DNA of 64,000 nt from the NCBI GenBank assembly GCA_038246545.1, contig JBBRVW010000005.1, positions 1 to 64,000 of the forward strand, read 5' to 3'. The notes beneath the pieces were generated by a model. That model saw only the letters and a program-made list of their open reading frames with translations. It was not told the origin of the DNA and did no database searches. Made by a program: the position numbers and the translations under genes. This document shows, in pieces, positions 27,847 to 35,778 of this stretch; positions within the stretch are counted from its first letter, which is position 1; each line of letters opens with the position of its first letter. Origin of the DNA: JBBRVW01 sp038246545 (GTDB taxonomy: Bacteria; Actinomycetota; Actinomycetes; JACCUZ01).

Positions 27847-28446
27847 TCAGGCGCGCAGGGACTGGTAGTACGTGCGGCACTCGTCGTACGACGGGAGCAG
27901 CCCGGCGGCCTCGGCCTCAGCCAGCGTGGGGGCGGCGGCGTCCTTGGCCGAGAGCAGCGGCTCGACCCCCGCCGGCCACTCGATCCCGATGGCCGGGTCG
28001 AGGGGGTTGATGCCGTGCTCGCGACCGGGGTCGTAGCCCTCGGAGCACAGGTAGCAGATGACGGTGTTGTCGGTCAGCGCGACGAACACGTGGCCGAGTC
28101 CTTCGGCGACGTAGACAGCCTTGCGGTCGGTGCCGTCGAGCAGCACCGAGTCCCACCGGCCGAAGGTCGGGGAGCCGACGCGGATGTCGACCACGACGTC
28201 GAGCAGCGCACCCGACGGGCAGGTGACGTACTTCGCCTGGCCGGGCGGGACGTCGGCGAAGTGGATGCCGCGGACGGTGCCCCTGCTGCTCACCGAGATG
28301 TTCGCCTGCTCGAGCACCAGCGGGTGGCCGACAGCCTCGGCGAACGCCCGGCCCTTGAACCACTCGAGGAACACGCCGCGGTCATCGCTGTGCTGGACGG
28401 GCGTGATCTCGAACGCGTCCGGGACCTTCAGCTCCCGGACCTGCAT
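27847..28446 (-). CDS. rmlC: dTDP-4-dehydrorhamnose 3,5-epimerase
   Basis: This 199-residue cupin epimerises dTDP-4-keto-6-deoxyglucose at C3 and C5, the third step to dTDP-L-rhamnose. Signature residues are in RGIHFADVPPGQAKYV (His and Lys), VVDIRVGSPTFG and the YDPGREHGINPLDP end motif. ATG 28446 begins MQVREL, as in related proteins. A GTG at 28461, one base after the rmlA stop and with a better ribosome site (GAGGGGGC), would add five residues. It is coupled to rmlA upstream on the same strand. Confidence 0.93.
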   Translation of the reverse strand: MQVRELKVPDAFEITPVQHSDDRGVFLEWFKGRAFAEAVGHPLVLEQANISVSSRGTVRGIHFADVPPGQAKYVTCPSGALLDVVVDIRVGSPTFGRWDSVLLDGTDRKAVYVAEGLGHVFVALTDNTVICYLCSEGYDPGREHGINPLDPAIGIEWPAGVEPLLSAKDAAAPTLAEAEAAGLLPSYDECRTYYQSLRA

Positions 28447-28462
28447 CCCTCTGGCCGTCACC

Positions 28463-29338
28463 TCAAGCCCCCTCGACCTCGGACAGGACGTCGAGCAGGT
28501 ACTCGCCGTACCCGCTCTTGCGGAGCGGCTCGGCGAGCACCCGTAGCTGCGCGCCGTCGATGAAGCCCTCGCGGAACGCGACCTCCTCGATGCAGCCCAC
28601 CTTGATGCCCTGCCGCTCCTCGACCGCCTGCACGAAGGCGGCGGCCTGCATGAGCGACTCAAAGGTGCCGGTGTCGAGCCACGCGGTACCGCGGTCGAGC
28701 ACCGTGACGGTGAGGCGTCCGCGGTCGAGGTACTCCGCGTTGACCGTGGTGATCTCGAGCTCGCCGCGGGCGCTGGGCTTCAGGGTGCGGGCGATCTCGA
28801 CCACGTCGTTGTCGTAGAAGTAGAGGCCCGGGACGGCGTAGCGGCTGCGGGGCTGCTCGGGCTTCTCCTCGATCGACACGACCGAGCCGTCCTCGTCGAA
28901 CTCCACGACGCCGTACGCCGTGGGGTCGGCCACCCGGTAGGCGAAGACACGGCCGCCGGCGACGTCGTTGTTCGCCTTGAGCGACCGGCCGAGCCCGGCG
29001 CCGTAGAAGATGTTGTCGCCGAGCACCAGAGCCACCGACTCGTCGCCGATGAAGTCGGCACCGATGACGAAGGCCTGGGCCAGCCCCTCGGGTCGCGGCT
29101 GGACCGCGTACTCCAGCCGGATCCCGAGGTCGCTGCCGTCACCGAGCAGGTGCTGGAACTGCGCCTGGTCCTCCGGCGTCGTGATCACGAGGATCTCGCG
29201 GATGCCGGCCATCATCAGCGTCGAGAGCGGGTAATAGATCATCGGCTTGTCGTAGACCGGCATGATCTGCTTGCTGATCCCCCGGGTGATGGGGTACAGC
29301 CGGGTCCCTGATCCCCCGGCGAGGATGATCCCGCGCAT
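28463..29338 (-). CDS. rmlA: Glucose-1-phosphate thymidylyltransferase
   Basis: This 291-residue enzyme makes dTDP-glucose, the first step to dTDP-L-rhamnose. It opens MRGIILAGGSGTRLYP and carries SKQIMPVYDKPMIYYPLS, LGDNIFYG and the EEKPEQPRS motif. The length is normal. The start is fixed at ATG 29338; an upstream in-frame start adds eight unrelated residues. The divergent rmlD gene begins 130 bases away, so this spacer should hold both promoters. Confidence 0.96.
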   Translation of the reverse strand: MRGIILAGGSGTRLYPITRGISKQIMPVYDKPMIYYPLSTLMMAGIREILVITTPEDQAQFQHLLGDGSDLGIRLEYAVQPRPEGLAQAFVIGADFIGDESVALVLGDNIFYGAGLGRSLKANNDVAGGRVFAYRVADPTAYGVVEFDEDGSVVSIEEKPEQPRSRYAVPGLYFYDNDVVEIARTLKPSARGELEITTVNAEYLDRGRLTVTVLDRGTAWLDTGTFESLMQAAAFVQAVEERQGIKVGCIEEVAFREGFIDGAQLRVLAEPLRKSGYGEYLLDVLSEVEGA

Positions 29339-29413
29339 GGGGGGCCACGCTAGCGGGTGCACCGCCGGTGGGCCCCGCCGCGCAGAGGGCGAGGTCGGCC
29401 GCGGGGGACGCCC

Positions 29414-29419
29414 TAGACT
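29414..29419 (+). promoter_or_regulatory. Probable -10 element for rmlD and the following glycosyltransferases
   Basis: TAGACT lies in the rmlA-rmlD divergent spacer, 48 bases before the rmlD start. No clear -35 hexamer is visible. Confidence 0.45.
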
Positions 29420-29467
29420 TCCGCTTCATGCGCAGCGTGCGGCCACTGCCGTGAGGTCGGTCCGGCG

Positions 29468-30319
29468 GTGAGGTGGCTCGTCACGGGCGCCGGCGGTATG
29501 CTCGGCCGCGACCTCGTGGAGGTCCTCGCGGCCCGCGGCGCCGAGCTGACCGCGGTGACCCGCTCGGACCTGGACGTCACCGACGCCGGTGCGGTCGCGG
29601 CGGCCGTGCCTGGTCACGACGTCGTCGTCAACGCGGCGGCGTGGACCGACGTCGACGGTGCGGAGACGAGCGAGGCCGACGCGACCCGGGTCAACGGGCT
29701 GGGCCCGCAGCTGCTCGCGGCGGCGTGCGCGGCCGAGCGTGCGCGCCTCGTGCACGTCTCGACCGACTACGTGTTCGACGGCACCGGGACCGTGCCGTAC
29801 GCCGAGGACGCCCCGCTGGCGCCCCGGACGGCGTACGGCCGGTCGAAGGCGGCCGGCGAGCAGGCTGTCCGGCAGCTGCTGCCCGACACGTCGTACGTCG
29901 TGCGCACGGCGTGGCTCTACGGCGAGCACGGCGGCAACTTCGTGCGCACGATGGCCACCCTGGAGAAGACGAAGGACACCCTGGAGGTCGTCGACGACCA
30001 GGTGGGTTCGCCCACCTGGTCCCGCGAGGTCGCCGAGGCCGTGCACCGGCTGGTCAGCGCCGACGCGCCGGCCGGGACCTACCACGCGACCGCCGAGGGC
30101 CGCACCTCGTGGTGCGGGCTGGCCCGCGCGGTGTTCGAGGAGATCGGTGCCGACCCCGACCGGGTCCGCGCGACGACGACCGACCGCTTCCCGCGGCCGG
30201 CGCCGCGGCCGGCGTTCAGCGTGCTCGGCCACGACGCCTGGCATCGTGCCGGCGTCGCCGCGCCGGGCGAGTGGCGGGCGATGCTGCACGCCGCGGCGCC
30301 GGCCGTGACCGGGCGGTAG
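29468..30319 (+). CDS. rmlD: dTDP-4-dehydrorhamnose reductase
   Basis: This 283-residue SDR-family reductase makes dTDP-L-rhamnose. It has an N-terminal NAD(P) motif VTGAGGMLGRD, VSTDYVFDG, the catalytic YGRSK (Tyr and Lys), and TAWLYGEHGGNFV. The GTG start at 29468 gives a normal N-terminus (MRWLVTGAGG). Four bases separate it from the DUF1972 glycosyltransferase gene, so both are probably co-transcribed. Confidence 0.95.
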   Translation: MRWLVTGAGGMLGRDLVEVLAARGAELTAVTRSDLDVTDAGAVAAAVPGHDVVVNAAAWTDVDGAETSEADATRVNGLGPQLLAAACAAERARLVHVSTDYVFDGTGTVPYAEDAPLAPRTAYGRSKAAGEQAVRQLLPDTSYVVRTAWLYGEHGGNFVRTMATLEKTKDTLEVVDDQVGSPTWSREVAEAVHRLVSADAPAGTYHATAEGRTSWCGLARAVFEEIGADPDRVRATTTDRFPRPAPRPAFSVLGHDAWHRAGVAAPGEWRAMLHAAAPAVTGR

Positions 30320-30323
30320 CCGG

Positions 30324-31433
30324 GTGCGCATCGCGATGCTGGGCACCCGTGGGGTCCCGCCCCGGTACGGGGGGTTCGAGACCGCGGTCGACGAGGTGGG
30401 CCGGCGGCTGGTCCAGGCCGGCCACGAGGTCGTCGTCTACTGCCGCAACCCCGGGCAGACCCTGCACGAGCACGACGGCATGCGGTTGGTGAACCTCCCG
30501 GCGGTCCGGCGCCGCGAGCTGGAGACCCTGTCGCACACGTTCCTCTCGGCGGTGCACGCCGCCGTGCGTGTCCGCCCGGACGTCGCCCTGGTCTTCAACG
30601 CGGCCAACGCCCCGCTGGTCCCGCTGCTGCGGGCGGCCCGCATCCCGACTGCGGTGCACGTCGACGGGCTCGAGTGGCAGCGCGCCAAGTGGCAGGGTCT
30701 CGGCGCCCGCTACTACAAGGCAGCCGAGCGGTGGAGCATGCGGTGGGCCGACGAGGTCGTCGCCGACGCCCGCGGCATCGCCGACCACCTGCACGCGGCG
30801 CACGGCCGCCAGGCGGTGTTCATCCCCTACGGCGCGCCGCTCGTCGACGCCGGCTCCGACCGCCTCGGCACCCTCGGGTTGGAGCCGCGCGGCTACCACC
30901 TCGTCGTGGCGCGGTTCGAGCCCGAGAACCACCTGGACGAGCTGGTCGAGGGCCGGCTGCTCAGCACCGCCTGCCAGCCGCTGGTCGTCGTCGGCGGCGC
31001 GCCGTACGCCGAGGGCTACGAGTCGCGGGTGCGCGCCCGGGCCGCGGGCGACGACCGGGTGCGCTTCCTCGGCGCCGTCTACGAGGACCAGGCGCTCCTC
31101 GACCAGCTCTACGCCGGCGCCACGTCGTACCTGCACGGGCACTCGGTGGGCGGCACCAACCCGTCGCTGCTGCGGGCGATGGGCGCGGGAGCCCCGGTCA
31201 CGGCGTGGGACGTCGTGTTCAACCAGGAGGTCACTGACGGGGCGGCCCGCTACGTGCGCACGCCGGCCGAGGTCGCGGCGGCTCTGCTGGCCGACGAGCA
31301 GGACCCGGTGGCCGCCAAGGAGCGCGGCGAGGTGCTGCGCGAGCGGGCCTGCACCGCCTACGTGTGGGACGACGTGGCGCGCGACTACGAGATCCTGTGC
31401 GAGCGGCTGAGCGCCCGGCGGACGGCCCGGTGA
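30324..31433 (+). CDS. DUF1972/GT4-type glycosyltransferase (probable rhamnosyltransferase)
   Basis: This 369-residue GT-B enzyme opens MLGTRGVPPRYGGFETAVDE, the hallmark of the DUF1972 N-terminal domain found in rhamnosyl- and related transferases. The C-terminal half is GT4-like, with HGHSVGGTNPSLLRAMG near the nucleotide-sugar site. It is cytoplasmic. Its place directly after rmlD suggests dTDP-rhamnose as donor, which is inference. Its stop overlaps the next start (GTGA). Confidence 0.88.
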   Translation: MRIAMLGTRGVPPRYGGFETAVDEVGRRLVQAGHEVVVYCRNPGQTLHEHDGMRLVNLPAVRRRELETLSHTFLSAVHAAVRVRPDVALVFNAANAPLVPLLRAARIPTAVHVDGLEWQRAKWQGLGARYYKAAERWSMRWADEVVADARGIADHLHAAHGRQAVFIPYGAPLVDAGSDRLGTLGLEPRGYHLVVARFEPENHLDELVEGRLLSTACQPLVVVGGAPYAEGYESRVRARAAGDDRVRFLGAVYEDQALLDQLYAGATSYLHGHSVGGTNPSLLRAMGAGAPVTAWDVVFNQEVTDGAARYVRTPAEVAAALLADEQDPVAAKERGEVLRERACTAYVWDDVARDYEILCERLSARRTAR

Positions 31434-32479
31434 GCCCACGCCGCATCGCCGTGAACTCCGCGATCCACCGGCACGGCACCTCCGGGTCGTCCACGGCCAC
31501 CCATGCGCTGGTCGAAGCTCTGCGCCGGCTCGACGACGTCGACGTGCGCGAGGTGGCCCCGACCCGGCAGCGCGGGCGGTCCTCGGTGCTCAACGCGGTC
31601 GCGGACGCCCGGTGGGACCTGCGGCAGGCGTCGCGCGCGCTGCCGGGCGCCGACCTGCTGGTGTCGCCGTGCAACATCGGTCGCCGCGGACCGGCCCGCA
31701 AGCACCTGCTCGTCGTGCACGACGTGATGCCGGTGGAGCACCCCGAGTTGTTCGACCGGAGGTTCGCGGCGTACTTCCGGCTGCTGGTGCCGCGCAGCGT
31801 CCGGGACGCCGACCGCGTGCTCACGCTCTCGGAGCACTCGGCGCGGGTGCTGCGCGGGATGGCGCCGGGTTCCGACGTCCGGGTCGTCACCTGGTCGCAC
31901 GCGGGCGGCAGCACCGCGCGGGTGCCGTTCCCGGCGCGCAAGACCGTGCTCATGGTGGGCGCCACCGAGCCGGTGAAGAACCAGGTGCGCGGCATCGAGG
32001 CGGTGGCCGGTCTGCGCGGGTCCACCGGGGCCGACCTGGGCTTGCGCGTCATCGGTCCGGCCGGCCGCGCCGAGGACGCCGTCCGGTCGGCCCTGGCAGC
32101 CGCCGATGCCCGCGGCGCGTGGACCTCCAGGGAGGTCGACGTGCCGGCGACGGTGCTGGAGTCCGCCTACGCCTCCTCATGGCTGCTCCTCCAGCCCTCC
32201 TACGACGAGGGCTTCGGGCTGCCGCTCGTCGAGGCGGCGCGGCACGGGCTGCCCGTCGTGCACTCCGGCCGCGGTGCGATGCCCCGGGTGCTGCCGGAGG
32301 TCGACGCACACGGCGTCACGAGTGGTGCCCTCGTCACCGCGATGGGCCCGCTGCTCGACGAGGAGGCCTGGACGGCCGCTGCGGACGCCGTGGCCGCCCG
32401 CGCGGCGGCGTACGACCCGGCTTCGTTCCACGCTGTGGTGCGCGACGCCGTGACGGACCTCCTCCCGGCGGTCCGGTGA
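31430..32479 (+). CDS. Glycosyltransferase family 4-like protein
   Basis: This 349-residue GT-B enzyme has an N-terminal acceptor domain with VVHDVMPVEHPELFD and TLSEHSARVLR. The C-terminal donor domain has VLMVGATEPVKNQ and LLQPSYDEGFGLPLVEAA, where the E-x7-E-like motif EGFGLPLVEA is clear. The GTG start overlaps the stop of the DUF1972 gene and its stop overlaps the next start, so three transferases are translationally chained. Donor and acceptor are unknown. Confidence 0.88.
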   Translation: MSPRRIAVNSAIHRHGTSGSSTATHALVEALRRLDDVDVREVAPTRQRGRSSVLNAVADARWDLRQASRALPGADLLVSPCNIGRRGPARKHLLVVHDVMPVEHPELFDRRFAAYFRLLVPRSVRDADRVLTLSEHSARVLRGMAPGSDVRVVTWSHAGGSTARVPFPARKTVLMVGATEPVKNQVRGIEAVAGLRGSTGADLGLRVIGPAGRAEDAVRSALAAADARGAWTSREVDVPATVLESAYASSWLLLQPSYDEGFGLPLVEAARHGLPVVHSGRGAMPRVLPEVDAHGVTSGALVTAMGPLLDEEAWTAAADAVAARAAAYDPASFHAVVRDAVTDLLPAVR

Positions 32480-33573
32480 CCGGCCGGCCGCTGCTCGACC
32501 TGCACGCGCTGGGCCACCGGCAGACCGGCAACGAGTCCTGGGCCCGGTCCATCGCCGCTGCCCTGTTCGAGCTCGACGGGCCGCAGGCGTACGACGTAGC
32601 GCTGACCGACGCAGCCCCCGCCGAGGACCTGGCGCTGCTCCCGTACCGCGAGCGGGTCCCGGTGTCCGGGAGCAGCACCCGGCGGCTCGCCGTGGACCTG
32701 CCGCGGGCGATGCGACGGCTCGGCACCCCGGTGGTCCTGGTGCAGTACACGGTGCCGGTCTCGCGCGTCCCGGCGGTTGTTATGGTGCACGACCTGTCCT
32801 TCGAGGACCCGCGCGCCGCCGAGTGGCTGCCGCTCGCGACCCGGCTGCGCTACCGCGCGACGATCCGCGCCTCGGTGCGCAGGGCCGCACACGTGCTGAC
32901 GGTGAGCGAGTACAGCAAGGCCGACCTGGTGCGGTGCTACGGGCTCGACCCGTCATCGGTGACGGTGGTGCCCAACGCGGTCGACCCGCGGTTGGTCGAG
33001 CTGCTCGCAGCGACCCCGGAGGACCGGGGTGGGCCGCCGACCGTCCTCATGGTCGGCAACGTGCTGCCCCGGAAGAACCTTCCAGTGGTGGCCAGGGGGG
33101 TCCGGCTGCTGCGGGACCGCGGCTCCGACGTGGTGCTGAGGGTGGTCGGCACTGTGCACTCGTCGGGACAGGCGGATGCGGATCTGGCGCGCCGGCTGCT
33201 GGGGGACGCCGTCTCGTGGACCGGGTACGTGCCACGTGAACAACTGGCCCGGGAGCTGCGGTCGGCGCACGTGCTGGCATTCCCCTCCCTGTTCGAGGGG
33301 TTCGGGATCCCGGCGCTGGAGGCGATGGCGGCCGGCCTGCCGGTCGTCGTGTCGGACCGGACCTCGCTGCCCGAGGTAGTCGGGGACGCCGGTGTGGTCG
33401 TGCCCGCGGAGGATCCAGGGGCCTGGGCGGACGCGCTTCAGCGCGCCCTGGAGCCCGTCGAGTCGTCCCGGCTGGTAGCCGCCGGCGCGAGCCGCTCGAC
33501 CGGGTTCACCTGGGCGGCCTCGGCCGGGCCGGTATCGGCCGCGCTGCGCCGGGGCGCCGACCCGCACGAGTGA
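32476..33573 (+). CDS. Glycosyltransferase family 4 protein
   Basis: This 365-residue GT4 enzyme carries VMVHDLSFEDPRAAEW, VSEYSKADLV, VVPNAVDP, VLMVGNVLPRKNL and FPSLFEGFGIPALEAMAAG. This layout resembles mannosyl- and rhamnosyl-transferases of surface glycan clusters. The GTG start overlaps the stop of the preceding transferase. A 14-base palindrome (33572-33585) straddles its stop and may attenuate or end the transcript before the exporter genes. Confidence 0.9.
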   Translation: MTGRPLLDLHALGHRQTGNESWARSIAAALFELDGPQAYDVALTDAAPAEDLALLPYRERVPVSGSSTRRLAVDLPRAMRRLGTPVVLVQYTVPVSRVPAVVMVHDLSFEDPRAAEWLPLATRLRYRATIRASVRRAAHVLTVSEYSKADLVRCYGLDPSSVTVVPNAVDPRLVELLAATPEDRGGPPTVLMVGNVLPRKNLPVVARGVRLLRDRGSDVVLRVVGTVHSSGQADADLARRLLGDAVSWTGYVPREQLARELRSAHVLAFPSLFEGFGIPALEAMAAGLPVVVSDRTSLPEVVGDAGVVVPAEDPGAWADALQRALEPVESSRLVAAGASRSTGFTWAASAGPVSAALRRGADPHE

Positions 33574-33676
33574 CCCCGCGGGGTCGCCGGCAGGCGCGGC
33601 CGGTCCCGGACGCTCTGTATCGTGTCGGGAGCCCCGCGCCGCCGGGGGCGACCACCGATGGCTGCTGGGAGAGCTC

Positions 33677-34510
33677 GTGAGCACGCTCGCCGAGTTGGCT
33701 CGCTCCCGCGAGCTCTTGGGCAACCTCACGCTGCGTGACGTCCGCAGCCGCTACAAGCGCACCGTTCTGGGGAACGTCTGGTCGCTGCTGAACCCGCTCG
33801 CGGCGATGCTGATCTTCACAGTGGTCTTCGGCTTCCTGCTCAAGGTGACTCCCGACCGCGGCGACCCGAGCGGCCTGCACGTTTTCGCGCTCTGGCTGCT
33901 CTGCGCCCTGCTTCCCTGGACGTTCTTCTCGGTCGGCATCGCCGCCGGTATGAACTCGCTGGTGGTCAACGCCAGCCTGGTCCTCAAGGTCTACCTGTCC
34001 CGGGCGGCCTTGGTCGTGGCCGCGGTCTTCGCGGTCGGTGTGACCTTCCTGGTCGAGCTGGCCGTGCTCACCGTCGTGCTGGTCCTGTTCGGCGCCAACC
34101 CGCTCCCCTGGGTGCCGGTGGTCGTGGTCATGGCCCTGCTGCTCGCAGCCTTCGCGGTCGGGATGGGCCTGCTCCTTGCCATCGCGAACGTCTACTTCCG
34201 CGACACCCAGCACTTCATCGCGATCCTGCTTCAGATGTGGTTCTACCTCACGCCGATCCTCTACCCGGTGTCCTACGTCGCCGACAAGGAGAAGCAGCTC
34301 GCCGACGAGGGCCGCGACCTGCCGCTCGTGACGCTGTTCAAGCTCAACCCGATGGAGCACTTCGTCTCGGCGTTCCGCGCCCTGCTGTACGACAACCGCT
34401 GGCCGGACAGCACAGACCTTGTGTGGTGCGTGGTCACGGCAGCGGTGGCGCTGACCGCCGGGCTGCTGGTGTTCGGCCGCTACGAGGGTCGGTTGGCGGA
34501 GGAGCTGTGA
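33677..34510 (+). CDS. wzm: ABC transporter permease for polysaccharide export (Wzm type)
   Basis: This 277-residue permease has about six membrane helices and belongs to the ABC-2 polysaccharide exporter group. It opens with an amphipathic helix and LTLRDVRSRYKRTVLGNVWSLLNP, a motif typical of Wzm/TagG/RfbD. It should flip a finished lipid-linked glycan across the membrane with the ATPase encoded next. A GTG start at 33677 gives this N-terminus. A TATCGT (33618-33623) upstream could be a -10. The stop overlaps the ATPase start (GTGA). Confidence 0.92.
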   Translation: MSTLAELARSRELLGNLTLRDVRSRYKRTVLGNVWSLLNPLAAMLIFTVVFGFLLKVTPDRGDPSGLHVFALWLLCALLPWTFFSVGIAAGMNSLVVNASLVLKVYLSRAALVVAAVFAVGVTFLVELAVLTVVLVLFGANPLPWVPVVVVMALLLAAFAVGMGLLLAIANVYFRDTQHFIAILLQMWFYLTPILYPVSYVADKEKQLADEGRDLPLVTLFKLNPMEHFVSAFRALLYDNRWPDSTDLVWCVVTAAVALTAGLLVFGRYEGRLAEEL

Positions 34511-35757
34511 GCGACCCTGCTGTCGTCGTCGACGGCGTGTCCAAGCGGTTCCGGCTGTACGGCGACCGCACCCGCTCCCTCAAGCAAGCGGTCCTCCAGC
34601 GGCGCCGGGCGAGCTTCGAGGAGTTCTGGGCGCTCAAGGACGTGTCCTTCGAGATCCCGCAGGGCTCGACGTTCGGCCTGATCGGCGAGAACGGTTCCGG
34701 CAAGTCGACACTGCTCAAGTGCGTCGCGAAGATCCTGCGACCCGACACCGGCGGCATCACCACCAACGGCCGGCTGGCCGCGCTCCTCGAGCTCGGCAGT
34801 GGCTTCCACCCTGAGCTCTCCGGCCGCGAGAACGTCTACCTCAACGGCTCCATCCTCGGCCTGTCCAAGCGCGAGATCGACAAACGGCTCGACGAGATCG
34901 TCGACTTCGCCGGCGTCGAGGCGTTCATCGACCAGCCGGTGAAGAACTACTCCTCCGGCATGTATGTGAGGCTCGGCTTCTCGGTCGCCATCAACGTCGA
35001 CCCCGACATCCTGCTCGTCGACGAGGTCCTTGCCGTCGGGGATGCGTCGTTCCAGCAGAAGTGCATGGAGAAGTTCGCCGACTACCGCCGGGCCGGCCGC
35101 ACGGTCGTCGTCGTCAGCCACGCCATGGGCTCGCTGCGCAACTTCTGCGACACGGTGGCGTGGCTCGAGCACGGAAAGCTCCAGGCAGTCGGACCTGCGG
35201 GGTCGGTGGTCGACGACTACGTCGACGAGACGCACGCCGACCGCGAAGTGCCCAGCGATGCCGGGGACGGGGTCGGTGGCGGCGACGACGCCCGCTGGGG
35301 GTCCGGCGAGATCCGTGTCGACCGGGTTGAGGTCCTCGACCCGGCGGGCGAGGACACCCGCACACTGCGTACCGGGGACGCGGTGGTCATCCGGCTGCAC
35401 TATCGCGCGTCACAGCGGGTCGAACGGCCCGTGTTCGGCCTGGGCATCACCACCCTCGAGGGCCACGACGTCACCGGCCCCAACACCCGCGACACCGACG
35501 ACGTCCCCGAGTCGCTGCACGGCACCGGCCACGTCGACTTCCGTGTCGACCGGCTCACTCTGCTGCCCGGCAGCTACGAGCTCACTGCTGCCGTCTACGA
35601 CTACACCTGCCAGCACCCGTTCGACCACCGGCACCGCCTGGTCCGTTTCGACGTCGTCCCGGGGGTCCCCCGCGAGGGGGTCGGCGTCGTGTCGCTGGGC
35701 GGGGACTGGCGCTACTCCGAGTCCGATGTCGTCGCCGCCGTGCGGCACACCCGATAG
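34507..35757 (+). CDS. wzt: ABC transporter ATP-binding protein with C-terminal glycan-binding domain (Wzt type)
   Basis: This 416-residue ATPase has Walker A GENGSGKST (60-68), the signature region NYSSGMYVRLGFS and Walker B DILLVDEVLAVGD. Residues ~255-416 form an extra beta-sandwich domain like Wzt-C, which in O-antigen exporters recognises the modified end of the glycan. A terminal modification is therefore expected, and the methyltransferase-glycosyltransferase fusion 21 bases downstream could supply it. The stop and next start are close but not overlapping. Confidence 0.93.
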   Translation: MSDPAVVVDGVSKRFRLYGDRTRSLKQAVLQRRRASFEEFWALKDVSFEIPQGSTFGLIGENGSGKSTLLKCVAKILRPDTGGITTNGRLAALLELGSGFHPELSGRENVYLNGSILGLSKREIDKRLDEIVDFAGVEAFIDQPVKNYSSGMYVRLGFSVAINVDPDILLVDEVLAVGDASFQQKCMEKFADYRRAGRTVVVVSHAMGSLRNFCDTVAWLEHGKLQAVGPAGSVVDDYVDETHADREVPSDAGDGVGGGDDARWGSGEIRVDRVEVLDPAGEDTRTLRTGDAVVIRLHYRASQRVERPVFGLGITTLEGHDVTGPNTRDTDDVPESLHGTGHVDFRVDRLTLLPGSYELTAAVYDYTCQHPFDHRHRLVRFDVVPGVPREGVGVVSLGGDWRYSESDVVAAVRHTR

Positions 35758-35778
35758 AGCCGAGGGAAGAACCCGCCC

